Below are positions 20,481 through 32,389 of a stretch of 64,000 bases of DNA, in pieces. The stretch covers positions 27,944,903 to 28,008,902 of the forward strand of contig NC_092878.1 of assembly GCF_028372415.1 (NCBI RefSeq), written 5' to 3'. Position numbers and translations under genes: made by a program. The notes beneath the pieces were generated by a model that was not told the origin of the DNA, did no database searches, and was given only the letters and a program-made list of their open reading frames with translations. This DNA is from Notamacropus eugenii. Taxonomy: Eukaryota; Chordata; Mammalia; Diprotodontia; Macropodidae. Position 1 is the stretch's first letter; each line of letters begins with the position of its first letter.

Positions 20481-21763
20481 AAAGTGATGATTTGTTTATG
20501 ATGCCCAGGATTGTTAATGTGACCTCACTGGCCACAGATGGAGGCCTAAGCTTAGATGTGGGTGCCAGCAAGCATTCTCATGAAGCTCCTCATGCCAAGA
20601 TACCTGACCAAACACTAAAAGAAACCATCCGAAATGAGGATACATCCTGTGAAGACCTGACAAGAATCTCCTCTGGAAACAGTCATGGAGATGGGAGAAT
20701 AGTGCCAAGGCCAGCACAGGATTTTGTGGAAAACAAAGACATTAGTTTTCCACAAATAGTCAATGTTTCTAGTATGCGGACACCTCTAGAGACTTTATCC
20801 AGAAAAGTCTCTGGAGGAGTTGTGAGTGGGAGCCAGTGTAGGAGGAAAGAAACTGAATCAGGAGGTGAGAGGTTGAAATTAAAGGAGATCCCATTTCGCA
20901 AACTACAGGTGAAAGATCTTAAGGATTCAAGTATAGAGATGGAGCTGAGAAAAGTGGCCTCTGCCATTGAAGAAGCAACACTAGACCCTAACGAGCTTCT
21001 GTCTAGCATGGAGGAGGAGGATGACACAGATGAGACACTAACCTCACTGCTCAATGAGATTACCTTTCTCAATCAGCAGCTAAATGATGACTCTTCCAGT
21101 ATGACTGAGCTCCCCAGCTCCGTAGGCGCAGAATTCCCTAGGTTGGCAACTGCCCGTCGGGCTGTTGCCAGCAAGCTGGCCTCTGGTAGCAGAGCCACTT
21201 TTCAGCTTGGCACCCTTGGGAGTAGTTTGAAAGAGCTGCCTGAGGTACAGGAAGCCAGTGGTTCCATCAGTCCCCTCCTCTTGCACCTGGAGGATGATGA
21301 CCTTGCTGAGGGTGAAAGGCAACCTACAGAAACAGATGTCCTTAAGATTGTTATTGACCCAGAAATAAAAGAATCATTTCCTTCCCATAGGAGGGTCAGT
21401 GATACTGGGAAAATGACCTCTATCCTCCCAACTGAGCCTGAAAACATGTCCTCACCTCCCATTCTTCATATGAAGACTGGCCAAGAGAGCAGTAGCACAG
21501 ATACTTTGTGGAGGCCCATGCCAAAATTGGCACCACTCGGGCTTAAATTAGCTAATCCTCCCAGTGATGTAGATGGACAGAGTCTTAAAGTGATGCCTTG
21601 CTTGGCACCTATAGTTGCTAAAGGAGGGCCAGTTGGGCTGAAAACTACAGTAGCAGGCCATAATGACCAAGAAGGACAGGAGAACAAAGTAATGCCAACA
21701 TTGGCACCTGTGGTGGCTAAATTGAGTAACTCTGGGTCCTCCTCTAGTTCTTCAGGCAAATGA
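20481..21763 (+). CDS. MGA: MGA last coding exon, C-terminus and stop
   Basis: 1283-nt terminal exon ending at tga 21761-21763. It begins ESDDLFMMPRIVNVTSLATD and contains KDLKDSSIEMELRKVASAIE then EATLDPNELLSSMEEEDDTD and ETLTSLLNEITFLNQQLNDD, a predicted helical, acidic block nearly identical to human MGA. SISPLLLHLEDDD follows. The C-terminus carries three spaced copies of an MPxLAP motif (Met codons at 21518, 21593 and 21692) and ends in a short Ser run then GK. No intron interrupts it. The ELRK...NEITFLNQQLND segment is a likely protein-interaction helix (inference). Confidence 0.96.
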
Positions 21764-22741
21764 GGAAGTTTGTCTTGAAGCTAAGTGAAAAAGCCTAAAA
21801 CCGTTAAGGCTGTAAAGGGAAAAAAAACTGCCTCCTGCTCGCTCTCTTTTCTGTAGGCATCTTTTTTTGTCATGGGACTATGGTCCTTTAATTTGAGGGT
21901 TGGGTAAGTGATGGAAAGTGTTGGCCCTGCAATCAGTGCTATGAAATTCTGATCATGCTAAAGTTTGTTACCTCACTTTTGGTGCTGGGTTCCATTATTC
22001 TCTGGGGAAGGATGGTCATCCATCATTGCTGGACATAGGGAACCCCTTTTACCAAGGAATTTTTCCAAGCATGGGAAAGTAGCCTCTGATTTCTTCCTCC
22101 TGAAGAAAAAGGCTGTTTAAGGCTGAGGAGCTACTATGAATTCTGCTCCTGATACAGTGAACTGTCTATGCAGATGGAGGTGCATAACCCAAGGAACTCA
22201 GTGAGCTTGTGCAAGGAATCCAGAGGAATTTTTTGGTATTCCAGTAGTTAGGAGGTGGAGAAAATAAATTCTGTGGAATACCAAAGGGAGGAATTTTCTC
22301 ATCAAAAGCTTCGCTTTCCTCATTTCACAAGCTTCCACTTCAAAATCTTTTCTGCTATAAGCCCAAATCTTCTGGTAAAGTAGGGAAGCTTTTAAATGTC
22401 TCACAGCTAATTAGCCTAATTCATTTAATAGCTATATTCTCTCTCACTCTCCTAATGGGCACCTGGATTAGCATTTTATTACCCCAGAAAATACCTCTGG
22501 GAGTATTCCGAAGGGTGTGTATGGAAATCCTTTCATCTCTTCCCTGCCCTGAGTCACCCCAATGACAACCCTGCTAAGATATGGTTTTGGTTTATGGAGG
22601 GTATGCTTTTTTCCCCAAGACAACAGCCAAAAAAAAATTGTGGGGCTGTTTGCTAGATCAAACTAGTCTCCTCTGCATACAAGAATGGTGCTTGGACAAG
22701 GTTTTGCTGCACTTGCACAGGGTTGTATAGCAAAAAATAAT

Positions 22742-22758
22742 AATAAAATAAAAATAAA
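22742..22758 (+). terminator. Candidate proximal poly(A) signals
   Basis: Three overlapping AATAAA hexamers (starting 22742, 22747 and 22753). Downstream sequence is not clearly GU-rich, so use is uncertain; would give a 3'UTR of about 1 kb. Confidence 0.4.
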
Positions 22759-24450
22759 GTCATAGCAGACACTCATTACCAGGGAAATAGGGCAGTATTT
22801 GAATCATGAGATGTATTTTTTATTCTCTGCCACCATGGATTCAATGATACATGAGCCTTTTCACTCATAAGCTATCAGGTTGTTAAGGCCTGGTGGCCTG
22901 TAAAGATATTTATATTTTTGTACACAGTTGTTTTCATAGCTTCCTTAAAGGCTGAAGTTTTCAACCTAAGAGATGAGATTTGTAATGCGTATAGAAATGT
23001 TTTTTCCTATCTGGTTTGTAAATAAGTAGGAATCATGGTGCACTTGAGGGGTTTCTTGGAAACTCCTGGAAGTGAGAATCACTGCTCTGAAATTGTACTG
23101 ACTCTGGGATCTAGCTGCTGCATTTTGCCTTTCTTACATAATTGTATTTTGGAATGTAACCCTTGTTTTCACCACCTTCACTGGCAGGATTTCCTTGTGT
23201 TGTGGAACACTAGCACGAGAGCTTCCAGCTTTTGAAGCTCCTGGGCAGTGCCTAGGAGATGCTATCTCTTCCCTCTCCCCTCTTCTCTTTACCCTGCGTC
23301 CCACACAGCATATCTTCCCAACCTGGGTTGCGAGGTTGTTTGGTGTAGTTTTGGCAGGTGAGTTCTTTCTAATTTTTGTGTTTGGCATTCTTCTTGCCAG
23401 TCTTTAAAAAATGGGATATCTTCCCCGTTGTCTTGTTATATACAAAGATATTGGCAAGGTAAGAAGAGCCCAGTAAGTATAAATGCTTTGTTGGTCTTGT
23501 ACTATTAATGCTAGGACCTAGAAGTCCTGACCTCTGACTTCCGTGCTCCCAAATGAAGAAAGAAGTAGGTGAAGGATACCCTTCCTCATCCTTCTTCCCT
23601 TTCCATGTCCAAAAGATTTCATTCAATGCCTTAGCCAAGGAGACCAGCATCTGCTTCCCTTGCTTGTCCCCTCTTAACTGTTCCTCCTGGCTTCTTCTAG
23701 GCTCCTTTGGTGGCTGTTAGTGGAGGGTCCACTCAGCAGTAACCGAGGGAATCATCCTCAGGATAAAAGGAGCATTTTAGACTCTAAACCTTTTTCTTTC
23801 TCTTTCTTGGAAGAAAACAAATAACCTCTTCCTGTCTGGAGGACATATTTGGCTCTGGTATTGTGTAACTACATGAAAACTTGAATTGGTGGCTTGAGGT
23901 TCTCAAGAATAACTGCTGCAAATGGTGTACTACTCGATGGTGTAGTGCTCTTGAGCTGCCTAACGTTAATATTTGGCAAGGCCAGCTTGGGAAGGGCTCA
24001 GATTTCAGAGAGAAATAAGAGTCTGCATGTCTTTTTACTGTAATTTGCCAGCAATCCAAAATCTCCAAGGCCTCCTCTTCTTCTGCTAATTTTAGTGGCT
24101 TCTCACTGATCCCAGACTTATTCTTATCCCAAGAGATTGAATGAAAATCAACATATGTGATTTATGAAAAATGTAGCTGCGTGGAGAGGGATTGTGAAAT
24201 CAGGACAGTGGGCTTTCATCCCCACCCTGCAAAGAGCATGTTCTTGCTAGACCAAGAATCCTGTTTTTTTACACATCTGTAAATAGATGGAATGTTTTTA
24301 AGAATATAATAATGTCAAATTTAGCTTTTCCTTTTATATATTAAAAATATAAATTTCCCTCTTTTCTGCTTTTGAAAAATGATTATTTTTTTAGAAATCT
24401 AACAATAGGCAATGTTTGGTGACTGAGAGAGGCATAATGTATAAACCTGA

Positions 24451-24456
24451 AATAAA
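24451..24456 (+). terminator. Probable distal MGA poly(A) signal
   Basis: AATAAA in 'cctgaaataaatccatgtta', followed by a TG-rich stretch at about 24480-24500. Probable cleavage near 24470. Confidence 0.55.
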
Positions 24457-24475
24457 TCCATGTTAATTAAAGCAG

Positions 24476-25780
24476 GATCTGATGTTGGGAGGTTTATGCT
24501 GACCTGGAGAGGGGGAAGAAAATACTGAGACAGAGCTTAACACTGAAAGTTTTTCTTTGGCTGATTTTTTTTTTTTTTGAAACCTCCTGCTGTATACCTT
24601 GTGGGAAGAGTTTTGATATACTATAAGGTGGAGATGGCTTCAAAACTTCATATACCATTTATCTCAAGTATCTAGATCTTAGAGGAAGTCTTTGTACCAC
24701 AGTGAACTGAGGCTAGCAGTACGCAGAAGGACTATTTTAATTGTTGCTTTGGAGAGTTACAAAGGACATAGAAGACAACCTTTTTTGAAAAGTGAACAGG
24801 ATTGATTTACTTTAATAAACTCATTATTATATTGCAGAAAATCTCTTCCCTTTATAGAAAAGATTCACTGAAGAGTCCCTTTCAATATTGTGCTCCGTTA
24901 GTGCCTTTGTTTTGTGATCATTAACTACAGGTAACATGCCATTATATGAATGCCATGCAAATGTTTCTCTTTGTAGAATTTTAAAATGAACATGTTGTTA
25001 GAAATGCTGTTTGAGAGCTGGAGGTCAAATAGCTGATACCCAACAAGTAAAAAGTGTTTTGAACATAAAGGAAAGAGGGGCATGTGTGGTTTATTTGGGT
25101 TTGGGAATTTAGCAGGGGTTTTCTGAAAGTGCCGGTTGAGATTGAGAGATGAAATAATTTGAAGTATAAGGACACTCCAACATACCTACCTCCTGAGAAA
25201 TATGCCCAATGAAAAGGAACACAAGATCTATGATCAATTTTTTTAAAAGGCGATTTAGATGGTGAGAGAGCACTGAAAGCACTCAGGATACTAATTATTG
25301 CAAAACATGAAAGCTGCTATTAAGTAGTGGAATTTTACAAAGATGCTGGGATGTAGAGAAATTTTTGTAGATGTGGTTCTATTTTTGGTAGAGTTTTAGG
25401 ACTATAACACATTTCCATCATGTAAATTTAAAATTTTTATTAAACTTTATTTATGAATATATCACCCCCCATACTCAGAGGGCCCTCCATTGTAACAAAG
25501 ATTACAAAAGAAAGAGAAAAGGTAGTTCAGAACTAATCCGAACCCACCAACGATAGCTCACAATTTATGTAGTAATTTACATTCATAGCCCATTACCACC
25601 AAGGCTGAGCATTTTTAGAGTGTTAAGAAATAGGATCTCAGAAGTTGAAAAGGGTCTTAAAGGCTTTCAGGAAGAATCTACACTCCAATATCCTTATCTA
25701 ATGATTATTTAGTTTTCATTTAAAGAATTCAAGTGAGAGGGAATCCATTAATTCCAAAATCAATTCTTTCCTTGTTTTTT
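24476..25780. other. Intergenic; little recognised
   Basis: AT-rich sequence downstream of MGA. A possible LINE fragment ('attttattaaactttattta', A-rich) is near 25420-25600 and a MIR-like piece near 25620-25770. No gene seen. Confidence 0.55.
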
Positions 25781-26640
25781 AATTATGAGGTGGTCTTTAT
25801 ATTGAGTTGAATTGTAGACTTTTTCCTCCTTGGGGTCAAGAGTTAATTTCATTTAGGTATTTGTATCCTAAGCGCCTTGAAAAATGCCTGCACTTAGTAA
25901 GTACTAATTGATTGAAGATTCTTGCCACCTGAATACATTAGACTAATCTTAATTTCTGAAACTGTCGTTCACTGGTCCTATTTTTGTTCTGTGGATCCAG
26001 GTCTAATCTCATTTGTATATGACAAGTCTAAAGATAGTTGAAGATCTCTGTCATTTTCCCCCTGTATCTTCTCTCCCTCCCCAGTAGTTTTTTCAAATGA
26101 TATGATCTCTAAGCCTTTCCTTATACTAGTCACTCTATCTGCATGTATTCTAGTTCATCACTGACCTTATTAAAATGAAGCACCTAAAATTGAACCTAAG
26201 TATCCTTTGATAAAGGTATTTGGGTTTTATGCAGATGTTCCCCTACAAGAGCAAAATAAAATGGGATAATTATTTTAATTCATTCTGGATCCTGTCTCAA
26301 AAGTAGATTAGCTTCAGATTAATTTTAAAAAAACCAACCCACTATAGTGTTGTTGACTCTTTGAGCTTGGACTCCACTAAAATCTCTTAATTCTTTTCCA
26401 GACAAACTGCTATGTAGGTGCAAAATGGTAGCATTTTGTACTTAAGCATTTGATTTTTTTTTTTTAACCCAAGTTTGATACTTTACACTTGGGCCTATTA
26501 AATTTCATTTGACTAGAGTTGGTCTACTGTTCTCTACCCAGTTTTATCCTTTTGAATCTCACAACTTTGTGTTTTGGAAGCTAGTTGTGGATCTCAGCTA
26601 CGATTTAATTTAAATTTTCATTGAGCTTCTGTTTATTACA
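25780..26640 (-). repeat. L3/CR1-clade LINE remnant
   Basis: Contains 'tttttttttaacccaagttt', 'gatactttacacttgggcct' and 'attaaatttcatttgactag', wording of an old LINE-derived repeat (probably L3/CR1) that recurs at 34255-35130. Strongly diverged; family and orientation uncertain. Confidence 0.4.
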
Positions 26641-26779
26641 TGACTGGAGTTTTCCCCAGTATGCCTTTCATAGCCGTTCCAAATAACAGTATTTTTTTTC
26701 CAAACAGGAAAAAGTCAGGACAATCAATACTTTGAAAAAATTGAAGAACTTGTAACACCTGTGAACCTCCCATCTCTTC

Positions 26780-27240
26780 TTTCAAACCATACTTCTCTTA
26801 ATAATTTGGCAATATTCATTTTTTTATTTGTGTGTAAGTAGTTATTTCCATTTACACTGTTTGAAGTCATGTATATTGTTTTCTTGGCTTTGCTTACTTC
26901 ACTCTTTATCACTTCACATAGATCTTTCCGTCTCTGTATTCATCACACATCATTTCTTAAGTAACCCATTTAGGTACCGCACATTGTTTCACTATTCCTT
27001 AAAGCAAAAGGCATCTATTTTGTTTCCAATTTTTTTGCTATCACAAAACATGCCACAATAAATATTTTGGTATATATAGGTAATGTCTTAACAATGACCC
27101 GCTTGGAATAAGACCCTCTTGGAATAAGGGTCAAAGGGCATGAACATTGTAGTAATGTTACTTGCATAATTCTAAGTTGCCTTTTAGAATGGTTGTTCCA
27201 GTTCACAGTTATACCAACAGTGTGCCTATCTTCCCACAGT
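26780..27240 (-). repeat. L1-like 3' remnant
   Basis: 'ctattttgtttccaattttt', 'gctatcacaaaacatgccac', 'gggtcaaagggcatgaac' and 'cagttataccaacagtgtgc' follow the familiar reversed 3' segment of old mammalian L1 elements; similar text occurs at 55040-55620 and 60463-60960. Confidence 0.55.
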
Positions 27241-27754
27241 TATGGTTTCATTTAAACCATAGATGATAAACATTGACCATAACTAAGCAGAAGACAGCCC
27301 TCCGCCACTCCAGTATAGAAAACCCCAAGCTCAAATTGCTCTGTAGTCAGTTCCAAATCCACCTAATTGCAAGCATCTTTCTACCTTTGCCACAATTCTC
27401 GTGTTAGACTGTCTATGGTTTACAGACTACTTATCATGAGTCCATTCTTTTGTAAGTATTCCTGAGGTGTTGCTCAGGTCCTTTTGGACCATCTCTTTCC
27501 CCTCATTAAAGAAGTTGGGCAGGGTGGTGAAGGGTGAGAAAGTGTTTAATTCTTTTACGCACAACACTGGAACTGAATGGGGCCTGGATGTGAGTGATGA
27601 AGTGAGCAGTTCTCTTAATTCAGTGTTCAAGAAGCTATTATTAAGGGCTTACTGTGTAGTGTACTAGGGCCCTGGCAGCACTATACAAAAAAACCCCCAC
27701 CCCCTAAGAAAAGTCCAGCTATCAAGGAATTTGCATCATAGTAGAGTTGTTCTT

Positions 27755-27956
27755 CAGGGGTGGGTTGGGGACTTGCAGCTTTGAGGCCACATGTAACCTT
27801 CTTGGTCCTTGGGTACAGGTTTTTGACTGTCCAAGTTTTAACAGAACAAATGCTTTGGTTAAGGGGGTTCTGTGAAATTTGGATTCAGTCAAAGATATGC
27901 CCTTGAGGACCTTCAAGGGCCAGAGGTGACCTTGAGGCCACAGGTTCCCCACTCCT
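27755..27956. mobile_element. Palindromic hAT-like nonautonomous element, copy 1
   Basis: Begins 'caggggtgggttggggactt' and ends 'ggccacaggttccccactcc'. The two halves are imperfect inverted copies ('gaggccacatgtaaccttct' versus 'gaccttcaagggccagaggt'; 'aacagaacaaat' versus 'gttctgtgaaatttggattc'). Same family as 33709, 42102 and 45897. Confidence 0.75.
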
Positions 27957-28139
27957 ATAATAGACCAAGTTTCAGGTACACAAAAAGAAAGGAGGAATGG
28001 GAAAATTCCATACAAATTTATTTGCTAATCTCAACCTTAGACCCCACTGTAGCAAGGCAATTAACTTGCTCCTAATTGATTACCTAGTCCATGCTGAGTA
28101 GAGGATGTTCTAGGATCCTGTTTATCTCTGATTGAAGAT

Positions 28140-29270
28140 TTTTACCTCATATTTTACCGAAATTACCTGATTTCTTCACATTTCATAATCCCTTATCATT
28201 TTCTACTGTTCCTTTAGTCTGAAGAGGTGCCCTCTATGTGTACTCAAGTGCATTACTTCTACACGATTTTACCCTCTCTCTTAGACTACTCTGACTTCTC
28301 TAATCTCTCTTACATAATGGCCCTTTCCCTGCTTCCCAAGTCTTCTCTAGACTTAATCCTTACTCAGGTTATTTTCCTATATCTTTCCCTTTTTCTTTGA
28401 GGCTCCTAGGGATAAATTAAAACTTTAAATGGCCTTTTTCTCACTTCTCAACCTTTTGAAGTCTGGGTTCTGACTTCATCACTCAACTGAAACAGCTTTC
28501 TCCAAAATTAACCATGATTTCTTACTTGCTAGATCTAATGGCCTCAGTCCCCATTCTTGACACCTCTGCAGCATTTTGACACTCGCCCATCTCCTGTGGG
28601 TTTTAATGACACTACTCTTCTGGTTCTCAGACTACTCAGTTACCTTTTCCACATCATCATCTATATCCCATTTCCCAACTCTTAACCCACAGCTTTGTGT
28701 CGGGCCCTCTTTTTCTACACTCTAATTTGGTGACTTCAGTTCCTATGGGTTTTATTCTTTATGTGCAGAAGTTTCCCAGGTCTAATTGGCCACCTAGGTG
28801 GTACAGTGGATAGTGTTGTGGAGCCAGGAGTCATGAAGACATTCAAGTATGACTCCAGACCCTCTGGGCATGTCATTTTCTATACCTCAGATAACAGCAC
28901 CTGCTCAGGGTTACTGTGAGCAAATGAAGTAATCGTGAAAAATCACGATATAATTCCTGGTGGTAGGCACTTTAACCTGCATTCCTTTCCCTTCCCTGGT
29001 CTCTGTTGAACTCCAGTCCCAATACAATAGGCCATTTCCAACTGGATGTCCCATTTGAAGCTCAGTGTATCCAGAATAGAACTCTTACCTCCCTCACCCC
29101 CTACCTTCAGGCTACCCGTTTTGAACCTGTTTCCATAAAGAACAACAGCATTCTAGTATTTCGGGATTCCCAACCTTGGAGTCATCTTCAGCTCACTCTT
29201 CTCTAATCAGCTGTCAGATCTTAATGCATCTACATTATAACATGTCTCTATGAAGTCTTTACTGTGCATG
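28140..29270 (+). repeat. L2 LINE fragment, interrupted by a SINE
   Basis: Order and wording follow L2 ORF2: 'ccatgatttcttacttgcta', 'gacacctctgcagcattttg', 'ctggttctcagactactcag', then after the SINE 'ttccaactggatgtcccatt' and 'cccaaccttggagtcatctt'. Decayed, no long frame. Confidence 0.75.
28788..28985 (+). mobile_element. Marsupial SINE nested in L2
   Basis: 'ggccacctaggtggtacagt', 'gatagtgttgtggagccagg', 'gtcatgaagac' then 'tactgtgagcaaatgaagta'; inserted inside the L2 fragment. Confidence 0.75.
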
Positions 29271-31149
29271 TCCCAAGTTGCTAGTCCTTCCCCTCTAGAA
29301 CTACTTTGTATTTATTTGGTGTATTTCAAGGAGGAGGGGGTTATATATGATATGGAGCCAGAAGAAGTAGACCCTGACCCAAGTTGAATCACCATGGTTG
29401 TCAACGTTGGACCACGTCGTACCTCAGTTCTCAGGACTAATTGGCAAAATCATTCAAATAAAGAAAATATATTTTGGAAATTTTGTAACGGTAGTGGGAA
29501 ATGATTGGTTATGCACACTAAGCACTGAAATTACAGATGGGAAGTACTACCATTTTTCACCTTCCTGTTTAGGTGAGTTCCTGAATGGATTTGAAAGCCT
29601 ATTACAAGATGAAGTCTATTTCTAATCACAAATACTGAACAGCACTATCCTACAGTATTTTGTACATAACAGGAGGTCAATAAACATTTGTCAAGTCAGG
29701 CAGTGACTTGACTGCAGTTTTCTAAATCCAATGAACTAATATTGCTTTTCGTAGTATGAATTATCAAAATTTGTATCCCAGCATAATGCTAAACAATTAT
29801 GTGAAATCTATGCCAATAAATTTGAAATCTTAGAATATTAGATACACTACACACGTTTAGAGTGGATACAAAATGACAGAATTGGTCAAGTGCCTTTTTG
29901 AGTATTGATAAGGTAAGATACATAGAAGGGAGGGGACATTCATTAAATTCATTATTATTAATAGTATTAAATTCACACTGGGCCAGTGACAAGTTATTTC
30001 TGAGAAACAGTTTGTATAGAAAATCAGTGGCATGTCTTTGACATTTTTTATTGAATTGGAGGAGTGTGGGGATAGCTGGAGGGGTCTTCTATCAGTAAGG
30101 GTTCTGATGGATTTCATTTGATTTTAGACCATCTCTGGATAAAGATCAGGTGTTACTGTGTCTTCCATAGGACCTCAGAATTGCCTCTATGAATACCCTG
30201 ATTTGAGGATGTAGAAAAGGAGTTTTTAATAGTTTTTTGTGTGTGTCGATACATTTGAATCCTGTGGATCTCATCTTAAATTGCATAAATTAAAATGGGA
30301 TTATAAAGGAAAGTGGACTCATTGAAATAGTTTAAAGTTCCCAGAAACCCAATTAAGAGCCCCTGATTTAAAGTTCGAGGCCGAAACCTGTACTACCCAA
30401 AAAGTGGCACTTGGTGGCACAATTGGGTATCACTGAAATTTTTTATCCTGATAATGGTAGGTAGGCCATCTGCTATACCTACAGTCAACAACATGTAGGC
30501 TCTTATCTTCTGGGCATTACTTAGGAAACATGTAAATGTGCTACAAGGTAGCCTGAAAAGAAACAATTTCTTGATCACTCTGGTCCCTGACATTGATGAA
30601 GACACGTAAATTTCAGAGATAGAGGAAACTCCTCCCAAGACAGATTGGCAACTTATAGTATTAGAATGCTTGGGGATCCTGAGAGAGGCATACGACCAGT
30701 ACAAGTCAGAGACCTACTTAGTTCACTGAGCCATTCTGCCTTTCAGCTCCTAACAATTTATTTTTGTCCACATGCTTATCATTCAAGGGCTACAGTTTCC
30801 CTTAAGTTATTTTGTACCTGAGAAATGCCAGTGGCTGCTTAAAAACAGCCCGCTGTTCATTTCCCACCTGCTTTCACTGCTTTGTTTCTCTTCTGTCTTC
30901 GTTCCCCAGCAGAATAAGCTTTTCACCAAACTTTATGGAGATTGCTTTAGCTTTGGTACTCATATCTCTTTAGTACTCGGCTGTCTCTGTTCCTCTGATT
31001 GGAGGTCGGAGAAAAAGCTCCTCCTGAAGCCTCCTTTTAAACAGAGTCCAGAAGCTCAGCCAGTTTTTATTTCCCAACAGTGATGCTGCTTGATTTTTTT
31101 TATTCCATCATCATTTCTTCTCCCCCCGCCCCTTTCCTGTCTTCAGCTT
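29271..31149. other. Intergenic; one hAT-like remnant, otherwise unrecognised
   Basis: About 30215-30370 resembles an old hAT-type element ('gagtttttaatagttttttg' near one end, 'cccaattaagagcccctgat' near the other). No protein-like reading frame or RNA gene seen in the remainder. Confidence 0.45.
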
Positions 31150-31280
31150 TTCAGCTTCCTTATGTGTGATGTCATCCCCCATTAAATTGCAAGTTCCTGG
31201 AGGGCAGGAGCTTATTTGTACCCCAGCACTTAGCACAGTGCCTGGCACATAGATGCTTAATAAATGTTTATTGTGTTACA
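31150..31280 (+). repeat. L2 3' end
   Basis: 'gcaagttcctggagggcagg', 'agcttatttgtaccccagca', 'cttagcacagtgcctggcac', 'gcttaataaatgtttattg' is the L2 3' terminus. Confidence 0.85.
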
Positions 31281-31624
31281 TTGTAAAATGACTTCTTACC
31301 AGCTTGTCTATTAAATGTCTGAGGATGAATTCCAGACTAGGTCTCAGAGATAACTTATACCTAAGTGTTCTTTCTGACTCCAAAGATAGCTTTTCTATTT
31401 ACTATATTTCATCCAGCCTGACCTCAATATCCAGCCACATCTTATCCACAGTGCCATCTTTTTATGACAGTGGTAGGGACAAAGTGGGGAAAGAGTAAAT
31501 TGGGTCCCAGGAGAACCTGGTGGTATCTCAGCACAATATCTGATTTGAGTAACAAGTTCTCTTGTCAGTCCCCCTCCGCCCCAGCTTCTCTGTCACTAGT
31601 CTATCTGAAAGTCTCACAGTAAAG

Positions 31625-32380
31625 ACCTCACTTTCCACTTATTAAGTGAGATAATACTTGTAAAAGCACTTAACACTGTGGTTGGCATGTGGTAGGTGCT
31701 TAATAAATGTTTAATTCCTTGTTTCCTTTTCTCATTCCCAGTGTAAAGAGATGGATTAGCTAGCAAGTGATCTTGGAGGGTTTTGCACTGGACAGTTAAG
31801 TTTGGACATGGGGAGAGAAAACAATAGGAGTCTGCAGGTAGGGATCTGGGAAAGGGTATGACCACTAACTCAAAAAGCTTCAGCACTTTCCTGTTTCCTC
31901 TAGGGTAAAGTACAAACAGTCTGGCATTTATAACCCTTTACAACCAACCTTTCCAGACAATTCACATTACATCCCTTCATGCACTGTAAACTCAGCTACA
32001 GTGGATTAATCGCAGTTCTGACAACTTGGCATTCTAGTTCCTCTCAATAGTATTTACTAAGACAATAGATATTGTTTAGGACTCGGTACTTGAGCTGAGC
32101 TTTTTAATGGAAACTAAAGTTTCCATCAGCCTGAAATGCCTTCCATATGTGGAGGATGATAGGATATAGAATATCATGTACATGAGATTATAGATTTTGA
32201 ACTAGAAGTGAACTTGAAAGTCATCTAAAACAACTAATTTAATAGACGAGTAAAATGGACCCAGAGACTGTATTTGACTTGCTCAACATCAAATTATGTA
32301 GATCAGAATTTGAATTCAGTTTCTACACAGGAAAGGGAGAGTTGTCTTGATTATAGGTTATTCCAATGCCTAGAATGTAC
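31625..32380. repeat. Cluster of MIR/L2 fragments
   Basis: 31640-31720 is a SINE tail ('gtaggtgcttaataaatgtt'); about 31900-32010 resembles L2 ('ctggcatttataacccttta'); 32160-32330 resembles a minus-strand MIR ('aatagacgagtaaaatggac'). Confidence 0.5.
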
Positions 32381-32389
32381 GTCTTTCTC

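Larger units (their letters stand above)
21764..24475 (+). other. MGA: MGA 3' untranslated region (probable extent)
   Basis: No reading frame or repeat of note follows the stop. Candidate poly(A) signals are a triple overlapping AATAAA at 22742-22758 and an AATAAA at 24451-24456 followed about 30 nt later by TG-rich sequence ('gatgttgggaggtttatgct'). The second is preferred because it has the better downstream element and long AT-rich stretches precede it. Two TGTAAATA (Pumilio-type) sites lie at 23017-23024 and 24278-24285. The end point is an inference. Confidence 0.6.
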
